This document shows, piece by piece, positions 24,174-35,850 of a stretch of 64,000 nucleotides of DNA (its first letter is position 1; every line of letters begins with the position of its first letter). The stretch is from Procambarus clarkii (Eukaryota > Arthropoda > Malacostraca > Decapoda > Cambaridae). Below the pieces are notes generated by a model. The model did no database searches, was not told where the DNA came from, and saw nothing but the letters and a program-made list of their open reading frames with translations. The stretch lies in NCBI RefSeq assembly GCF_040958095.1, contig NC_091176.1, positions 45,727,374 through 45,791,373 of the forward strand, written 5' to 3'. The position numbers and the translations under genes were made by a program.

Positions 24174-26999
24174 CTGTAATCAACTTGAACGTTAGATCCC
24201 TAGGTAAACATTTCGATGATGTTAGTGCCTTGATTGAAACTATTGACAACAAATTCTCTTATTATACTTACTGAAACGTGGTTGAAAGAGGATACTACTC
24301 AACTCTTTAACATGCCTAACTACGCGGCAATTCACAACTGTCGTCAAAATCAGAGTGGTGGTGGTAGTGCTGTTTACTACAAGAACTAACATGCTTAAAA
24401 GTAATTAGAACTAGAGACTGCTGTGGGGAGTATATCTTCGTCAGTTTCAGAGTCAAGGATGCCGAGTCTGTCCTGTCTGTGGGTGCAGTTTATAGAATTC
24501 CTAACACTGGTGTGTCCGAATTCAACTCAAACCTTAGAAATCTAATACTAGATAACAGACTGAACAAAAACTATAATTATCGCAGGGGATTTCAATATTG
24601 ACCTCTGAGAGCCTGAACACCCTACTGCTGTTAGCTTCCTCAACTGTATGAATTCCTGCTTCCTCATACCCTTAATCACTAGACCTACTAGAATCACCGA
24701 TAGTACTGCTACGACTCTAGATCACATCTGGACCAACATAACCTCTCCGCTTACTTCAGGTATAATCTCCGATAGCACTACAGACCATTACCCCACATTT
24801 CTCTTAACTAACATTAGCAAACCACCTCTAGAGTCAAGGGAATTAAGCTTTAGGCTGCACAATGAAACTGCTATAGACAATTTTATAACTGCTGCTGATA
24901 ATGTCAACTGGGAGTCCGAGTTAGGTAACTTAGGGGACATCACCCTAGCAGTGCAATCTTTTCTACAAACAACTCTTAGCCTTTATAACACCCACTGTCC
25001 TATGCTAACGAAACAAGTCACAACCAAAAGGCTTAACAATCCTTGGCTTACAAAAGGAATACTTAAATCCATTAATAAAAAACATGACCTTGAGAAGAAG
25101 TATAGGTTAGGAACCGTCTCCAGAGAATTCTCAAAGAATTACTCGTTATTGCTATCTAAAATAATTAGACGAGCCAAAACCAAGTACTACGAAGATAAAT
25201 TTACCCAAATAAAGAGCAACATTAAAAAAAACTTGGAGCACAATTTCACAAATATTGGGATCCAAGAAGATTTTAAATAACAAACCAACACTCCTGTCCA
25301 ATAACGATGGTCGACTTTCAGCCTCTGATTCTGCTATTAAGTTCAATAGGTTCTTCTCTTCCATTGGGACATCCTTTGCAAATGATATTCCATCTTCCAG
25401 TACTGATGTTAAGGACTATCTTACAGGTAACTATCCACAGTCTCTGAACCTAAAGCCTACTAATTCCACTGACGTTAATGAGATAATCCTTTCCCTTAAA
25501 ACCAAGTCTAGTGCCCTTGAGGAGATACCAACTTTAATTTACAAAAAAGCCTCCAGATCTTTAGCCCCTGCTATTGCATTGCTCTTCAACAAGTCACTTG
25601 AACTCCAAATCTTTCCAGATATGCTAAAAAAGCGAGAGTAACCCCTGTCCACAAATGTGGTGATCTCACAGATGTTAACAACTACAGACCTATATCAATC
25701 CTGCCTAACTTGTCAAAAATATTTGAAAAACTAATCTACAAGCAGCTTTACTCTTATCTAGCCAAACACAATATACTTAGCTCTTGTCAATATGGTTTCA
25801 GACCCAAAAACATCATTAACGATGTACTTATTAATATGATTAACTTGATTCATGCAGCTCTTGATAAAATTGAGTTTCCTGTTGGGTTATTTGTGGACCT
25901 GCGTAAAGCTTTTCACACTGTCAACCACCAAAACCTTCTTCTTAAATTACATCATTATGGAGTCAGAGGACACTCCCTGCAATACCTCAAACCTTATCTT
26001 ACTGACAGGCTCCAATATGTTTCTGTGAATAATTCAATTTTTTCCACCTTACCCATCAACATTGGTGTTCCTCTGGGCAGCATACTTGGCTCTCTCCTCT
26101 TTCTCATCTATATTAATGACCTTCCAAATGCCTCCCAACACCTCAAACCAATTCTATTTGCTGACGACAACCTTCATTTACTCCAGTCCTGACCCCCTTG
26201 CTCTAAATGCCACAGTAAATACTGAGCTAAATAAAGTCCATCTTTGGCTAACTGCCAACAAACTCACCCTTAACATTGACAAAACTTTCTATCTTCTGTT
26301 TGGCAATAAATCCTCTAATCAAATAAATCTCAAAATAAACAATACCCAAATTTGTAATAAATTAGATGACAAATTCCTTGGCGTTCTCATTGATCACAAG
26401 CTGAATTTCCAGGGACACATTCTAAATATATCAAAAAAAGTTTCAAAAACTGTTGGCATTCTTTCTAAGATAAGATATTATGTACCTCGCCCTGCCCTGG
26501 TGACTCTCTATTACTCCCTCATCTATCCATATCTCAACTATGGTAATTGTTCTTGGGGTTCTACTACCCAAAATCATTTACGTCCTCTAATTACTCAACA
26601 AAGCTGCCATTAGGACAATATCCAACTCTGGCCCCAGATATCACTCGGTACCCCTACTCAAATCTCTGAATATGATAGATATTAAGTCACTGCACATTCT
26701 CTCATGTGAATTATACATATATAAAACGCTGAACTGTAATGCCAATCCTGACCTCAAAAGCTTCAATGAAGGTTGTAACAGAGCCTATGAGCACCACACC
26801 AGAAATAAATTCAGTTTTGATATTCCAAGAGTACGACTTAAACTATAAATGCTCTACAATAGTAGAGCATTTATACACAAGGGATACAATACACAAGGGA
26901 CCCAGAATGTGGAATGACCTTCCCAACCATGTTAAAGACTGTACTTCTCTCAACCAGTTTAAGATAAAAACAAAGCACTACCTAATAAATTCCCTGTAA
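24174..26999 (+). pseudogene. ORF2 (endonuclease-RT) of CR1/L2-like LINE, broken
   Basis: The endonuclease begins near 24174 with INLNVRSLGKHFDDV, then ILTETWL and, near 24690, TLDHIWTN and STTDHYP blocks. The reverse transcriptase follows: SKIFEKLIYKQLYSYL at 25710, a QYGFRP block, FVDLRKAFHTVNHQNLLLKL, PLGSILGSLLFLIYINDL, and the catalytic FADD at about 26158. A frameshift then separates the thumb (26200-26613) from a C-terminal block ending in FKIKTKHYLINSL. The enzyme would nick and reverse-transcribe LINE RNA at the target, but breaks in at least four places prevent this. Confidence 0.8.
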
Positions 27000-27488
27000 C
27001 CTACCTTACCCCTCTATTGTCAACCCATGTCTGTTTTCTTAAACAACACTGTTTGTCGACCTATTTGTATTTGTGCTGCTTTTTCAGCCATGTTTCCCCC
27101 TTTTTATCTTTATTTTTATTTGTTCTCAACATATTTTATTCTTTATACTCATTTAGTATTAAGTATTAGTCATTAATGTGTTCCCTGCCCAAAACGCTTT
27201 GCGTAATAGTGGCTTTAGGCATTGTATGTACTAGCTCTATCTATAAATCTATCAATTTATGTAAAATCACTTGTATGTATGTACCTTACCTGAATAAACA
27301 TTTTATTTTATTTATTATTTTTTTTATTAATCCTGCTAACGGGTAAGGATGGAGGAATGAATTACTGAGTAAATGTCTGAATAAGGAATACCTTTATGGG
27401 AGATAGGACAAGAGCGGACAGCTTCCCTAGCGGCAGCATCCGCACACTCATTTAAAAATCACCAATATGGCTGGGAACCCAACAAAAC

Positions 27489-28430
27489 TCAACTGACAAA
27501 TTTACTGGAAATAAGAAACAGCCAATGTTGAATCTCGACGACCATTGGATGAACCGGATTAAAGGACCCTAGAGCCATGAAGGCACTACGAGAGTCAACG
27601 ACAACTACAAAAGAAGATTGACAACGAGAAAGTAAGAGACGAAGAGCATTGAGAATAGCATAAAGTTCCGCTGTCAAGATGCTAGTCTCCGGAGGTAGGC
27701 GACACATACAAGTGCGATCAGGAAAAAGAACAGAGTAGCCTACACCGTCTGCAGACTTAGACCCATCTGTGAAGATGGAAACGGAGCGGGAGTGAGAAGA
27801 AAAGTGCTCAAGGAAAAGGCGTTTTAGAACCGTAGGAGGGGTAAAAGCTTTAGTGATACGGGTCAAGGAAGTACAAAACCGCGGAAGAGGGACTCTCCAC
27901 GGGGGCAAAGAAGGAACAATACGAGGAGAAACATTAGAAATACGAACGGAAAGAGAGTACTGTAGGCGAGATAACCGGACAGAAAGTGGGAGGTGGTGAA
28001 GAGGAACAGGAACCGCAGGAGGGGTAAAAGTTAAAGCACGACAGAGGCGAGAGGAAGGATGTTGAAAGGACCGCGCAAGATAGCGAAGACAGTAGCCATC
28101 ACGACGGTCTTGGAGAGACAGGAAGCCAGTGTCAACATACAAGCTAAGGACGGGAGTCGAACGAAAGGCACCAGAACTGAGGCGCAACCCAGTATGGTGC
28201 AAAGCATCAAGACGGCGAAGAGTAGAAGGAGAAGCAGACGAGTAAGCAGGGCAACCATAATCGAGCTTAGACAGGACGAGAGAGGAATGTAAAGCAAGGA
28301 GAGTGCGCCTATCTGCCCCCCAAGAAGTATGGGACAAGACCCGAAGGAGGGTAAGGGCCTTAGAGCACTCAACACGGAGGTAAGAGATATGGGGAGACCA
28401 AGACAAACGAGTGTCAAGGAATAACCCCAA
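27489..28430 (-). pseudogene. RT C-terminus and RNase H of LINE copy F
   Basis: A 313-codon open segment. The first half is the RT thumb and connection (LFLDTRLSWSPHISYL). RNase H follows from about residue 216: IFTDGSKSADGVGYSV gives the first catalytic Asp, ILTAELYAILNAL the Glu, and VVVDSRSAFMAL the next Asp. RNase H removes LINE RNA from the cDNA hybrid. The presence of this domain sets the family apart from the CR1/L2-like LINEs in the same window. Confidence 0.8.
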
Positions 28431-28452
28431 AAGCTTCGCGGAATCTTTGTAC

Positions 28453-29290
28453 TCAAGGGGATGACCATAAAGTGACAGAGGGACGAAGAACGACCCGTTT
28501 CCGCATAAAAGTCATGGCACAAGTCTTAGAAGTAGAGAACTTGAAGCCATGACCGGTGGCCCAAGACGACACGGCATCAATCGCAAGTTGAAGCCGGCGT
28601 TGAAGAAGAGGCGAATCATCACCCTGACAGCAAAGGGTAAGATCATCGACAAAGAGAGCGGAGAAGACACCTGAAGGAAGAGAGGAAAGAAGACCATTGA
28701 GGGCAACCGGAAAAAGAGTAGTGCTCAGAACACTACCCTGGGGCACACCTTCGTATTGCTGAAAAGAGGCAGAGAGCAGTACCAAGCCGCACACGAATGG
28801 AACTACGAGAGGGGAAGCTCTGGAGGGAGAGACTGAGGTTCCCACGAAGGCCAAAAGAATGAAGTTGAGACAGAATATGATACCGCCAGGTAGTGTCGTA
28901 AGCCTTTTCCAGGTCAAAAAGGACGGCAACAACGAAGGTTTTTGCAGCAAAAGCAGTACGAATATAGACCTCCAAGTTCACCAGGACATCTGTTGTGCTG
29001 CGGCACTTGCGGAAACCAAATTGAGAAGGGGAGAGGTGGTGATAGTGTTCTAAGAACATCAAACGAACGTTAACCATACGTTCAAAGAGCTTGCAGACAA
29101 CTAGTCTGCAAGCAATAGGGCGATAGGGCGGAAGTCCTTGGGGGATGACCCGAGAGACCCTGGTTTGTGAACAGGAAGGACAACAGCATCGAGGAGCCAG
29201 TCTTCAGGGACTGACGACGACTCCCAGACCCGATTGTACAGACTCAGTAAATACCGAGACGTGCATGGAGGAAGATGGCAAAGCATTTCA
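28453..29290 (-). pseudogene. Reverse transcriptase core of LINE copy F
   Basis: Two overlapping frames cover the RT palm and fingers: SQFGFRKCRSTTDVLVNLEV and VAVLFDLEKAYDTTWRYHIL, then, after a frameshift, YEGVPQGSVLSTTLF and the catalytic FVDDLTLCCQGDDS. The FVDD box replaces the commoner YADD or FADD; all copies here share V, so it is a family trait rather than damage. Confidence 0.8.
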
Positions 29291-29469
29291 TAATGAATGC
29301 CATCTGAGCCCGATGCTGTAGAACCACAAAGGGCTAGGGCAGACTGAAGCTCAGAGAGAGAGAGAAGGGATCATTATAGGGAAGGTGAAGCCAAGTAGAG
29401 AAATTTAAAGGACGAGATTCAAGAAGAGGCTTACGAAGAAGGAAGGATAGGGAGAAATGAGAACCAGAA

Positions 29470-30675
29470 CTAACAGGAGAAATGGGAACCCAGTTCGGTC
29501 GCAACCTGCAACGGGTCTGCCACAAGAGCACCATGTAGGCGAAGGACCGGTGAGACATCGGGAACGAACTTGCCCGTAATCTTGCGGATACACTTCCAGA
29601 CCAGTAGGAGAGGAGTTTCAGACATAACGGTTGAGACAAGACTCCCAGCAAGCACGTTTAGCCGCACGGATGGTCCTACGGGCCACTGCACTCTCCTTCC
29701 GAAACAAAAGAAAAGACTCGACTGTCTGCCGGTGGCAATGTCTCTTCCAGGCTGCACGCTTATAGCTGACAGCCTGAGCACAGTCCATATTCCACCAGGG
29801 AACGCACTTCCGCGTTCCCCAGAGAGGAACAGCGAGGAATAGAGTGGAGGGCAGCGTCAAACACAGTGTCATAAAAAAGAAGGAGGGCGCGAAAGAGACA
29901 GGATGGAGAGGTCGGAAATAGTAGCACGGAGAATAAAGAGGCGCCAGTCAGCCTCGGCAAACTGTCACCTAGGGAAGAAGAGAGGAGGGCGAAAAGAGAA
30001 AAGAAACAAGGATAGGAAAATGGTCACTGCCATGGAGGTCATCAAGGACCCACCACCCGAAATCTAAGGAAAGGTATGACGAGCACAAAGATCGAGACAA
30101 GAAAGGGAGCGAGTCTGAGTTCAAATGAGTGGGCTCACCAGAATTAAGAAGGGACAGAGAAGAAGAGAGGATGAAAGGTTCAAGGAGGCGACCCCGGGTG
30201 TTTGTCAGCACATCCCAGAGGGCATGACGGCAATTGAATTCACCCAGCAGGAGCACAGGCTCCGGCAAGGAGTCTAGGTGTTGTTTAAGATCGGAAAGAG
30301 AAAGTGGGGGGGAGAGAAATGTGAGAAACCGTGTACCATCTACGCAAAAAGACATGGGCGGCAGAACAGTGGAGAAAAAAAGTAAGAGGACAAAGGGAAC
30401 ATCTGAGCGAATCAAGAGAGCAGAAAATTATGGACTCCAGCGACATGGGGGTGGGGGAGAAAAGATTAGCCACGGAAGCGACCAGGACGAGCAAGCATCG
30501 GCTCCTGGAGAGAGACAAAGGGGCGAAAACTGAAATGAGAAGTTGGAGGCAAAGGAAATTTGCGTAAAATCCACGGATATTCCATTGAAGAAAAGACATC
30601 AGCAAAGAGAGAGGAGAGCAACAGAGCAAAGAAAAAGGTGAAGGAACACAGCACGCCAAAAAAAAAAAAAAGCAC
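29470..30675 (-). pseudogene. Endonuclease and linker of LINE copy F
   Basis: Pieces in three frames: FLQWNIRGFYANFLCLQLL at the start, LLLGEFNCRHALWDVLTNTR near 30230, SGEPTHLNS and GSDHFPILVSF near 30030. In the Asp-Phe-Asn block of APE-type endonucleases this copy has Glu instead of Asp. Frameshifts make it inactive. Confidence 0.7.
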
Positions 30676-31077
30676 AGTCAGGATCAGGGTCAGCGAAGTC
30701 AGGGGGCATGGGTAAACCGAGTAAAGGAGGTAAAGAAGCAGGACAGACCAGAGGTGGACGAGCAGGGTCTGGAGGAAGGGGAGGAGGGGGCAGAAAGAAG
30801 GGAGCGCACCTCAGCAAGGGCAGTAACCGAGATGGAACCGGGAGGTAAAGAAACCCCTACAGTAGGAACAGGGGCTCCACCACCGAAGCAGAAGGGGAAG
30901 GAACGATAGAATCAGAGATAGGGGGTAAAGAAGAAAGCAAAGCCTTCTTACCGACAGGGGAGGAGAAAGGAGAGAAGCCAGGTTTCCGCTTCCGACTCCA
31001 AGATACGGGCGTCCCAGCAGCAATGTACTGGGCAACAGACTCCAGCGTCTCGATAGGACAAGAGCGAACAACAACCA

Positions 31078-32046
31078 TCAGGAGAGCGATGGACGTCGGC
31101 CGCAAGTCAGGCGGCGTGGAGAGCCAAGAGACGGACGAGAATGACGGGAAGGAGGACTAGAGCGAGAGGCAAAAGAAGACATGACAGACTGGGTAGAAAG
31201 AAGGGGAGCCCTTGACAGAACCAGGAGGGGGACCCTTCGGAACAGAACGGAGGGAAACGGGCGGTGATGGTGGGCGTGTCCGGGTCCAAGGCTCTGAAAA
31301 GGTTGCGAGACTGATGAAGGCGGGAAGGACGAGGAGACCAAGAATGCACCACGTGAGCATAGGAGACACCAGCGAAAGAGGGGAGACGATGAACTTGGCG
31401 CAGAGTCTCGGGAAAAGACAAACGGTCCCGATGCTTCAAGTTGAGGACAGCCGCCTCAAGTTTGTAACGAATACACACATGGGAGAAGGTACGGTGGGCC
31501 TCACTGCAGTTTAGGCAGCAGGCCTGGGGAGAAGTGCACTCCAACTTAGAGTGACCCTCACTTCCACACAGGGAACAGAGAGAGACAGGACTAGAGCATT
31601 TGAGGGCACCATGCCCAAACCTCCAGCACTTACTGCAGAGCCGAGGAGATGGAATATATTCTTGAACGGAGCATCTGGCACCAGCAAGAATGATGGTAGG
31701 ACCCTTCTGCCCCGTCAAAGGTAACCTTCGCAACCCGAAAGGGTAGACTGCGATGACCACGAGGGGGACGAGTAAATTTATCCACCTGGAGGACAGAATG
31801 ACCCTGGGCCTCGAGGATATGCTTGATATCCTCGCGGCAGTCCTCGAGATCCCTAACACCAGTTGCAATATGGTGCGGGAGGAGAACAGTGCCAACACTG
31901 GCATTTAACCGAGCGTTCTTCAAGACCCGAACAGGGGTCTCGCCAAGGCAGGATAAGGCGGCCAAGCGAGTGGACGCATCCTGAGAAGGAGCAGCAACGA
32001 CACGGGTACCAAGACGGGTGGGGTTAAAGTTGATAGAGGCATCCAC
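31078..32046 (-). pseudogene. ORF1 of LINE copy F, broken
   Basis: The N-terminal part (32046-31630) and the knuckle part (31720-31107) are in different frames. The three knuckles are legible (CSKCWRFGHGALKC, CSLCGSEGHSKLEC and CLNCSEAHRTFSHVC). A frameshift near 31700 separates them, and a further shift lies in the Ser/Pro-rich tail. Confidence 0.7.
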
Positions 32047-32400
32047 GGACTCGACAAGATGCCTACGAAGGGAAAAATTGCTAGGAGTTTAATCCAAAGG
32101 TTGGAGGTCAAAGTACTTAGTCCATGTAGCAGGACCAAACAAAGCATGGAACGAAGTTGGATGGGAAGGGAGCATACGAGAGCGGCCGTGGCGGGGACGG
32201 CGATGAGAACCCATAGAGAGAGAGACACGGGTCGAAAGGTGCAGTAGTCGCAAGAAGAGATGGAGCCGTGCAAGGGAACGAGACAGTCACCACAGCAGGC
32301 TTGAGGCTCTACCCAACCACAGAGGAGGGAGGGGAGCAGGGAGGAAGAGTCCGGTCTGGGCCTAAACCGGGTCCTGTAGCGGAGGACTGGACATGATGGC

Positions 32401-34148
32401 CTGGTCGCCCATCATGAGCCTGGGTAAGAGAAGTCAAGTCGTAATCCATACAGCAAACTAATATATAAGGGATGGGACCGGGAAACAAGGGATACCACCT
32501 ACTAGGGCAGCCGAGCGCGGGCCAGTGCAGGAAGGGTGTGTTGTCCCCAGCGGTGGTCCCCCATTTCAACAGTGGAGTCCTACTTCGTTCATTCTCCCAC
32601 ACTGGTGCTAAGACCCCAGTCCCCCTATCACCCCAGCCTGGACACCCAACCATCCACTCGGGGCGGCCTCTCACAGGCGACCCCTCCAGCGGGTGGTCCG
32701 ATGGCTGAAGGCCCCTACGTGGTGCCCTTCAGCACGTATACCACCCAAAGAGGGGGCAGGAGAGGGGGCACAGGCAACCCACACCGGTCCCAGGGAGGTG
32801 TACGCGAGCCCCTCACCACGGCATGGAGGCACCACGGAGGTGATAATAGGTATTCTCCAATATCACATACTACACACCTAGTTTTGCATACGTAACTATT
32901 TCACTCTTATCCATATCTATTGTAGTATCTGCCTGGGGATCAACCACCCTTACTCAATGACAATCAGGACAAATTTGTCTCAAACACTACTCTGCTCTTG
33001 TATGCAAATCTTTAAATATGCTAAATATCAAGCCTGCATACTCATCTGTAATGACAATCTAATGATGTTTTGAAAACAGATCTGCAGTGCCAATACTAAC
33101 TTTATGTTCTTTGTTGAAGGCTTTAATATGTATGGACAACACTAGTAAAATCAAATTTTTCTAGAGAAAAATCAAAAGCAGAAATACTATGCAAAGTACA
33201 GCATCTCTTACAGATTGCACTTTGAATTTCACAAGTAGACAATAGGACGGCAAACCTTCAATCTCTTTTTAAACGGAACTTCGAAATGGGTCACAATAAC
33301 TCATAGGAGTAAGTGCCAGTTAGTGTCCTATGTAAAGGTGTAAATATAAAAATTAGCTACACAAACTTTGTAAAACTACACTATAAAAAAGAAGGCAAGA
33401 AGGTTTTGTAGTCATGGCTGAACACATTTTAATGAATAAAAATCATTTAGTGTCTACTCGAAACTGCGTTAGCTTAGCAAGACAGTACACCGATATTATT
33501 ACCCTCAATCCTATACACCTTTCATTCAAAAGATAATCCAGTTGTCAAACCTGCAAGATATAGGGCAAGTTGGATAACTAGACCGTTACAAAAGGCATAC
33601 TAGTTGCGACATTAAATTAATGCTCTAGGGGTGGAATATTTTAACATGCTTACAGCGCCATTGGAAGCAAGAGAAACGAACATTGAAAGCATACAAGATG
33701 TTTACTACTAGAACATGACCAAAACTAAAATTAGTGTAACCGCTTAAAAGTTTTAAAACTTCCCTAAAGCACAGGCAGAAGGTATTAATAATTTTGCACA
33801 ATAATTTTTTTTACAAGTACCGGTTCCAAACCTGCATAAAAACTATACGCCATAGCAAGATGTGCACAATATTCTAAGCCTAAAGTCCTTAGCCAAAACT
33901 TTACAAGTTATGCTAATAATAAATAAAAACCACTACACTTTTCAAACCAACCTCTTACCAGGTTGAGAGCAGCCGCAACGAACAACCTAGCTGATCAATC
34001 CAACTAAAGGCCTGATCAAAGGGCTGTAGGGGAACACCAATGCTTTGAATTTTCAAACCAAGATAGTTAAACCTTGGTAAAGAATTGGGGGGGGGGGGAC
34101 AGAGGGTGTTCTAAAGTGGAGTTGCTGGGGAGAGAAGTTACATGTTAA
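32401..34148. other. Non-coding interval, low-copy looking
   Basis: 32401-32880 is GC-rich and contains the stretch upstream of the LINE leader; 32880-34148 is AT-rich. I see no coding exon, RNA gene or familiar element. A G-run of about a dozen bases lies at 34087-34098. Confidence 0.5.
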
Positions 34149-34152
34149 AGAC

Positions 34153-34489
34153 TGTAACGGTTCTATTGTTACGTAAAGTATGGTGACAAATAAACACAGA
34201 CACTAAGATACTATATATATATTTGGTCGAATATACAGAAGTACACAGGTGATACGTTGGTGTGAGTTGAGCGCACTGAGCGTTGGTACAGTATCTCGCA
34301 AGTGTCTGCTCTAGACCACACTTGAAAGTAGACTAGTTAATGTTTGATATTCTTGCCGCTTATATTGCTCGGGCAACACCTCACCGTGCTGCCCGGGCAA
34401 CGCCTCACCTCATTCATCTCCAAAGGTTGACAGGAATATTAACACTATATTTGGAGCGAGTATATTATTGGGATAATCTACTCGCTACA
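34153..34489. repeat. Solo LTR with AGAC target duplication
   Basis: A 337-bp unit starts TGTAACGG and ends CGCTACA, with an inner ACTATATATATATTT box and an AATAAA. It is flanked on both sides by AGAC (34149-34152 and 34490-34493). No internal retrotransposon sequence remains. It lies about 280 bp downstream of the stop of the SVWC gene. Confidence 0.7.
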
Positions 34490-34767
34490 AGACTTACAGT
34501 CTAAAATTGTCTAAATTTGAGCTTAAAATGGTTCCGACACCGTTTTATCCTTATTATAGGTATATGGAAAGTAATAAATTGCATTAATTTCTTTAATATT
34601 TTAACAAGTCACCTCCAGCGCTTAACACCTAGACTACATTGAGGAGTTCTTAAAGATAATCTATACTAAAAATTAGGACTATAGGAGTGTAGAGTAAATA
34701 CACAAGGGGTGGAGGAAGCAAGCTTATGATAAAGTACAAACAGCAGGCAGTCAACAAGAAGTAGTCA

Positions 34768-35285
34768 TCAGCATATCTGACGAGGGCAGCAGGCAGGGTA
34801 ACGTTTGGTCAAGTCTTCTTTGCTCAGGCGGCATCCATTTTGTACCCCTATCACACCGCACCTAAGTACGAGCAAGTATAAATAGCATTTTACTTTAAAA
34901 GTTAGTTTTTAGTCCATATATGCGAGAAACTGGCTTACTTACGATGCGAATTGTACGTATGTTTTACCACCGGAAGATATACACTTTCCTACTTCACAAC
35001 GTCGAGGAATACTCTTTTCTTCCTTGAAGGAATATCCCACGCCCTTATACGTACACCGATCTGGGTTACCTGAAAATTTGAATCTCATCTCAGAGCGAAG
35101 TAATATTTAGGTGTAACCCGTCACATTAACTATACAAATGTAGAGCCCAATTTTAACAGGCGACACCGTGATGACCTCGTTACATTCTTACTTGGATCAA
35201 GTTCAGCTTCGGCGAGAGAGACCGCTGCCAGGCTACTGCCTACAGGTGTCAGTAGAACAACCAAGAACATCAGCTTCGCCGCCAT
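34768..35285 (-). CDS. Secreted single-VWC-domain (Vago-like) protein, three exons
   Basis: Coding exons are 35285-35192, 35069-34943 and 34861-34768, with GT..AG introns in phases 1 and 2, giving 104 residues. Residues 1 to about 20 are a signal peptide (MAAKLMFLVVLLTPVGSSLA). The mature part has exactly eight cysteines in the SVWC pattern, opening with NPDRCTYKGVGYS and closing with YPACCPRQIC then TGA. Known SVWC proteins of insects and shrimps (Vago and relatives) are secreted and respond to infection or diet. A role in antiviral signalling here is inference from the family. A TATA box lies about 90 bp upstream of the ATG. All splice sites and the reading frame are intact, so I regard it as a functional host gene. 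Confidence 0.85.
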
Positions 35286-35370
35286 AACTGCAACAATAAC
35301 GCTGTATCAGGGAAGCACGACCCTCTATCCAGCACCTTCTGCGACTACTGTCCGCCAGGTTCACCATGCT

Positions 35371-35382
35371 GGCTTATATAAC
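35371..35382 (-). promoter_or_regulatory. TATA box of the SVWC gene
   Basis: The minus strand reads GGTTATATAAGCC about 90 bases before the start codon, leaving room for a 5' leader of roughly 60 bases. It is the only strong TATA match between the gene and 35500. Confidence 0.65.
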
Positions 35383-35389
35383 CTCGCGC

Positions 35390-35850
35390 CCAGTGGTACA
35401 CCCTCCTCCTCCCCTTCCCCCTCCCATGCGCTAACACCCTCCAGCCACTACTGTTAGCTAGTTACTTAGGTCTTGGCTTCAACATGAGAGAAAAAATCCA
35501 CCTATGATAACAGTATTCTATATTGTTATATTTAGTGTGGTGTATAGTGACATATATTCTATACAGTATGATGATGATATATCTATATAGTGTGCTGTTG
35601 TATCTGGTGTATGAGGGGTAACAAGATTATATAACTGGCTAATGATAACATCACATGTTGGGTTCAGTGGTTTGTCTACTGTACGATAACTAAACTCTCA
35701 TATATTATGATATAACATAAGATCTAATATGATATAACATAATGATCTCGGAACCAAATCACAGTTTAATTAAATAATAATATTTATGTATTTAGACAAA
35801 CATACTAATATAAATAGGATACAAGAACTGTGGAGAACTCCTAGGTAAGA
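35390..35850. other. AT-rich interval upstream of the SVWC gene
   Basis: Contains repeated short TATA-like and ATGATATAACATAA phrases around 35550-35760. No coding sequence or known element recognised. Confidence 0.4.

Larger units (their letters stand above)
23386..27331 (+). mobile_element. CR1/L2-like LINE, copy 1
   Basis: Plus strand: the tail of ORF1 (to 23560), a linker of about 600 bp, then ORF2 with endonuclease (from about 24170), reverse transcriptase (25255-26613) and C-terminal region (to 26999). A 3' end with CCAAAACGCTTTGCGTAATA, CTGAATAAACA and a TTTTA-rich tail follows. There is no RNase H, unlike the surrounding I-type family. At least four frameshifts or stops separate the ORF2 blocks, so it is inactive. 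It is nested in LINE copy F. Confidence 0.8.
27332..32400 (-). mobile_element. I-type LINE copy F, main part
   Basis: Minus strand: leader about 32400-32100, ORF1 about 32046-31070, endonuclease 30675-29470, reverse transcriptase 29290-28450, RT C-terminus and RNase H 28430-27489, and the start of the C-terminal region to 27332, where the CR1-like LINE interrupts. Together with 22945-23385 it is the only copy in the window covering all domains, though with frameshifts in ORF1 and ORF2. Confidence 0.8.
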
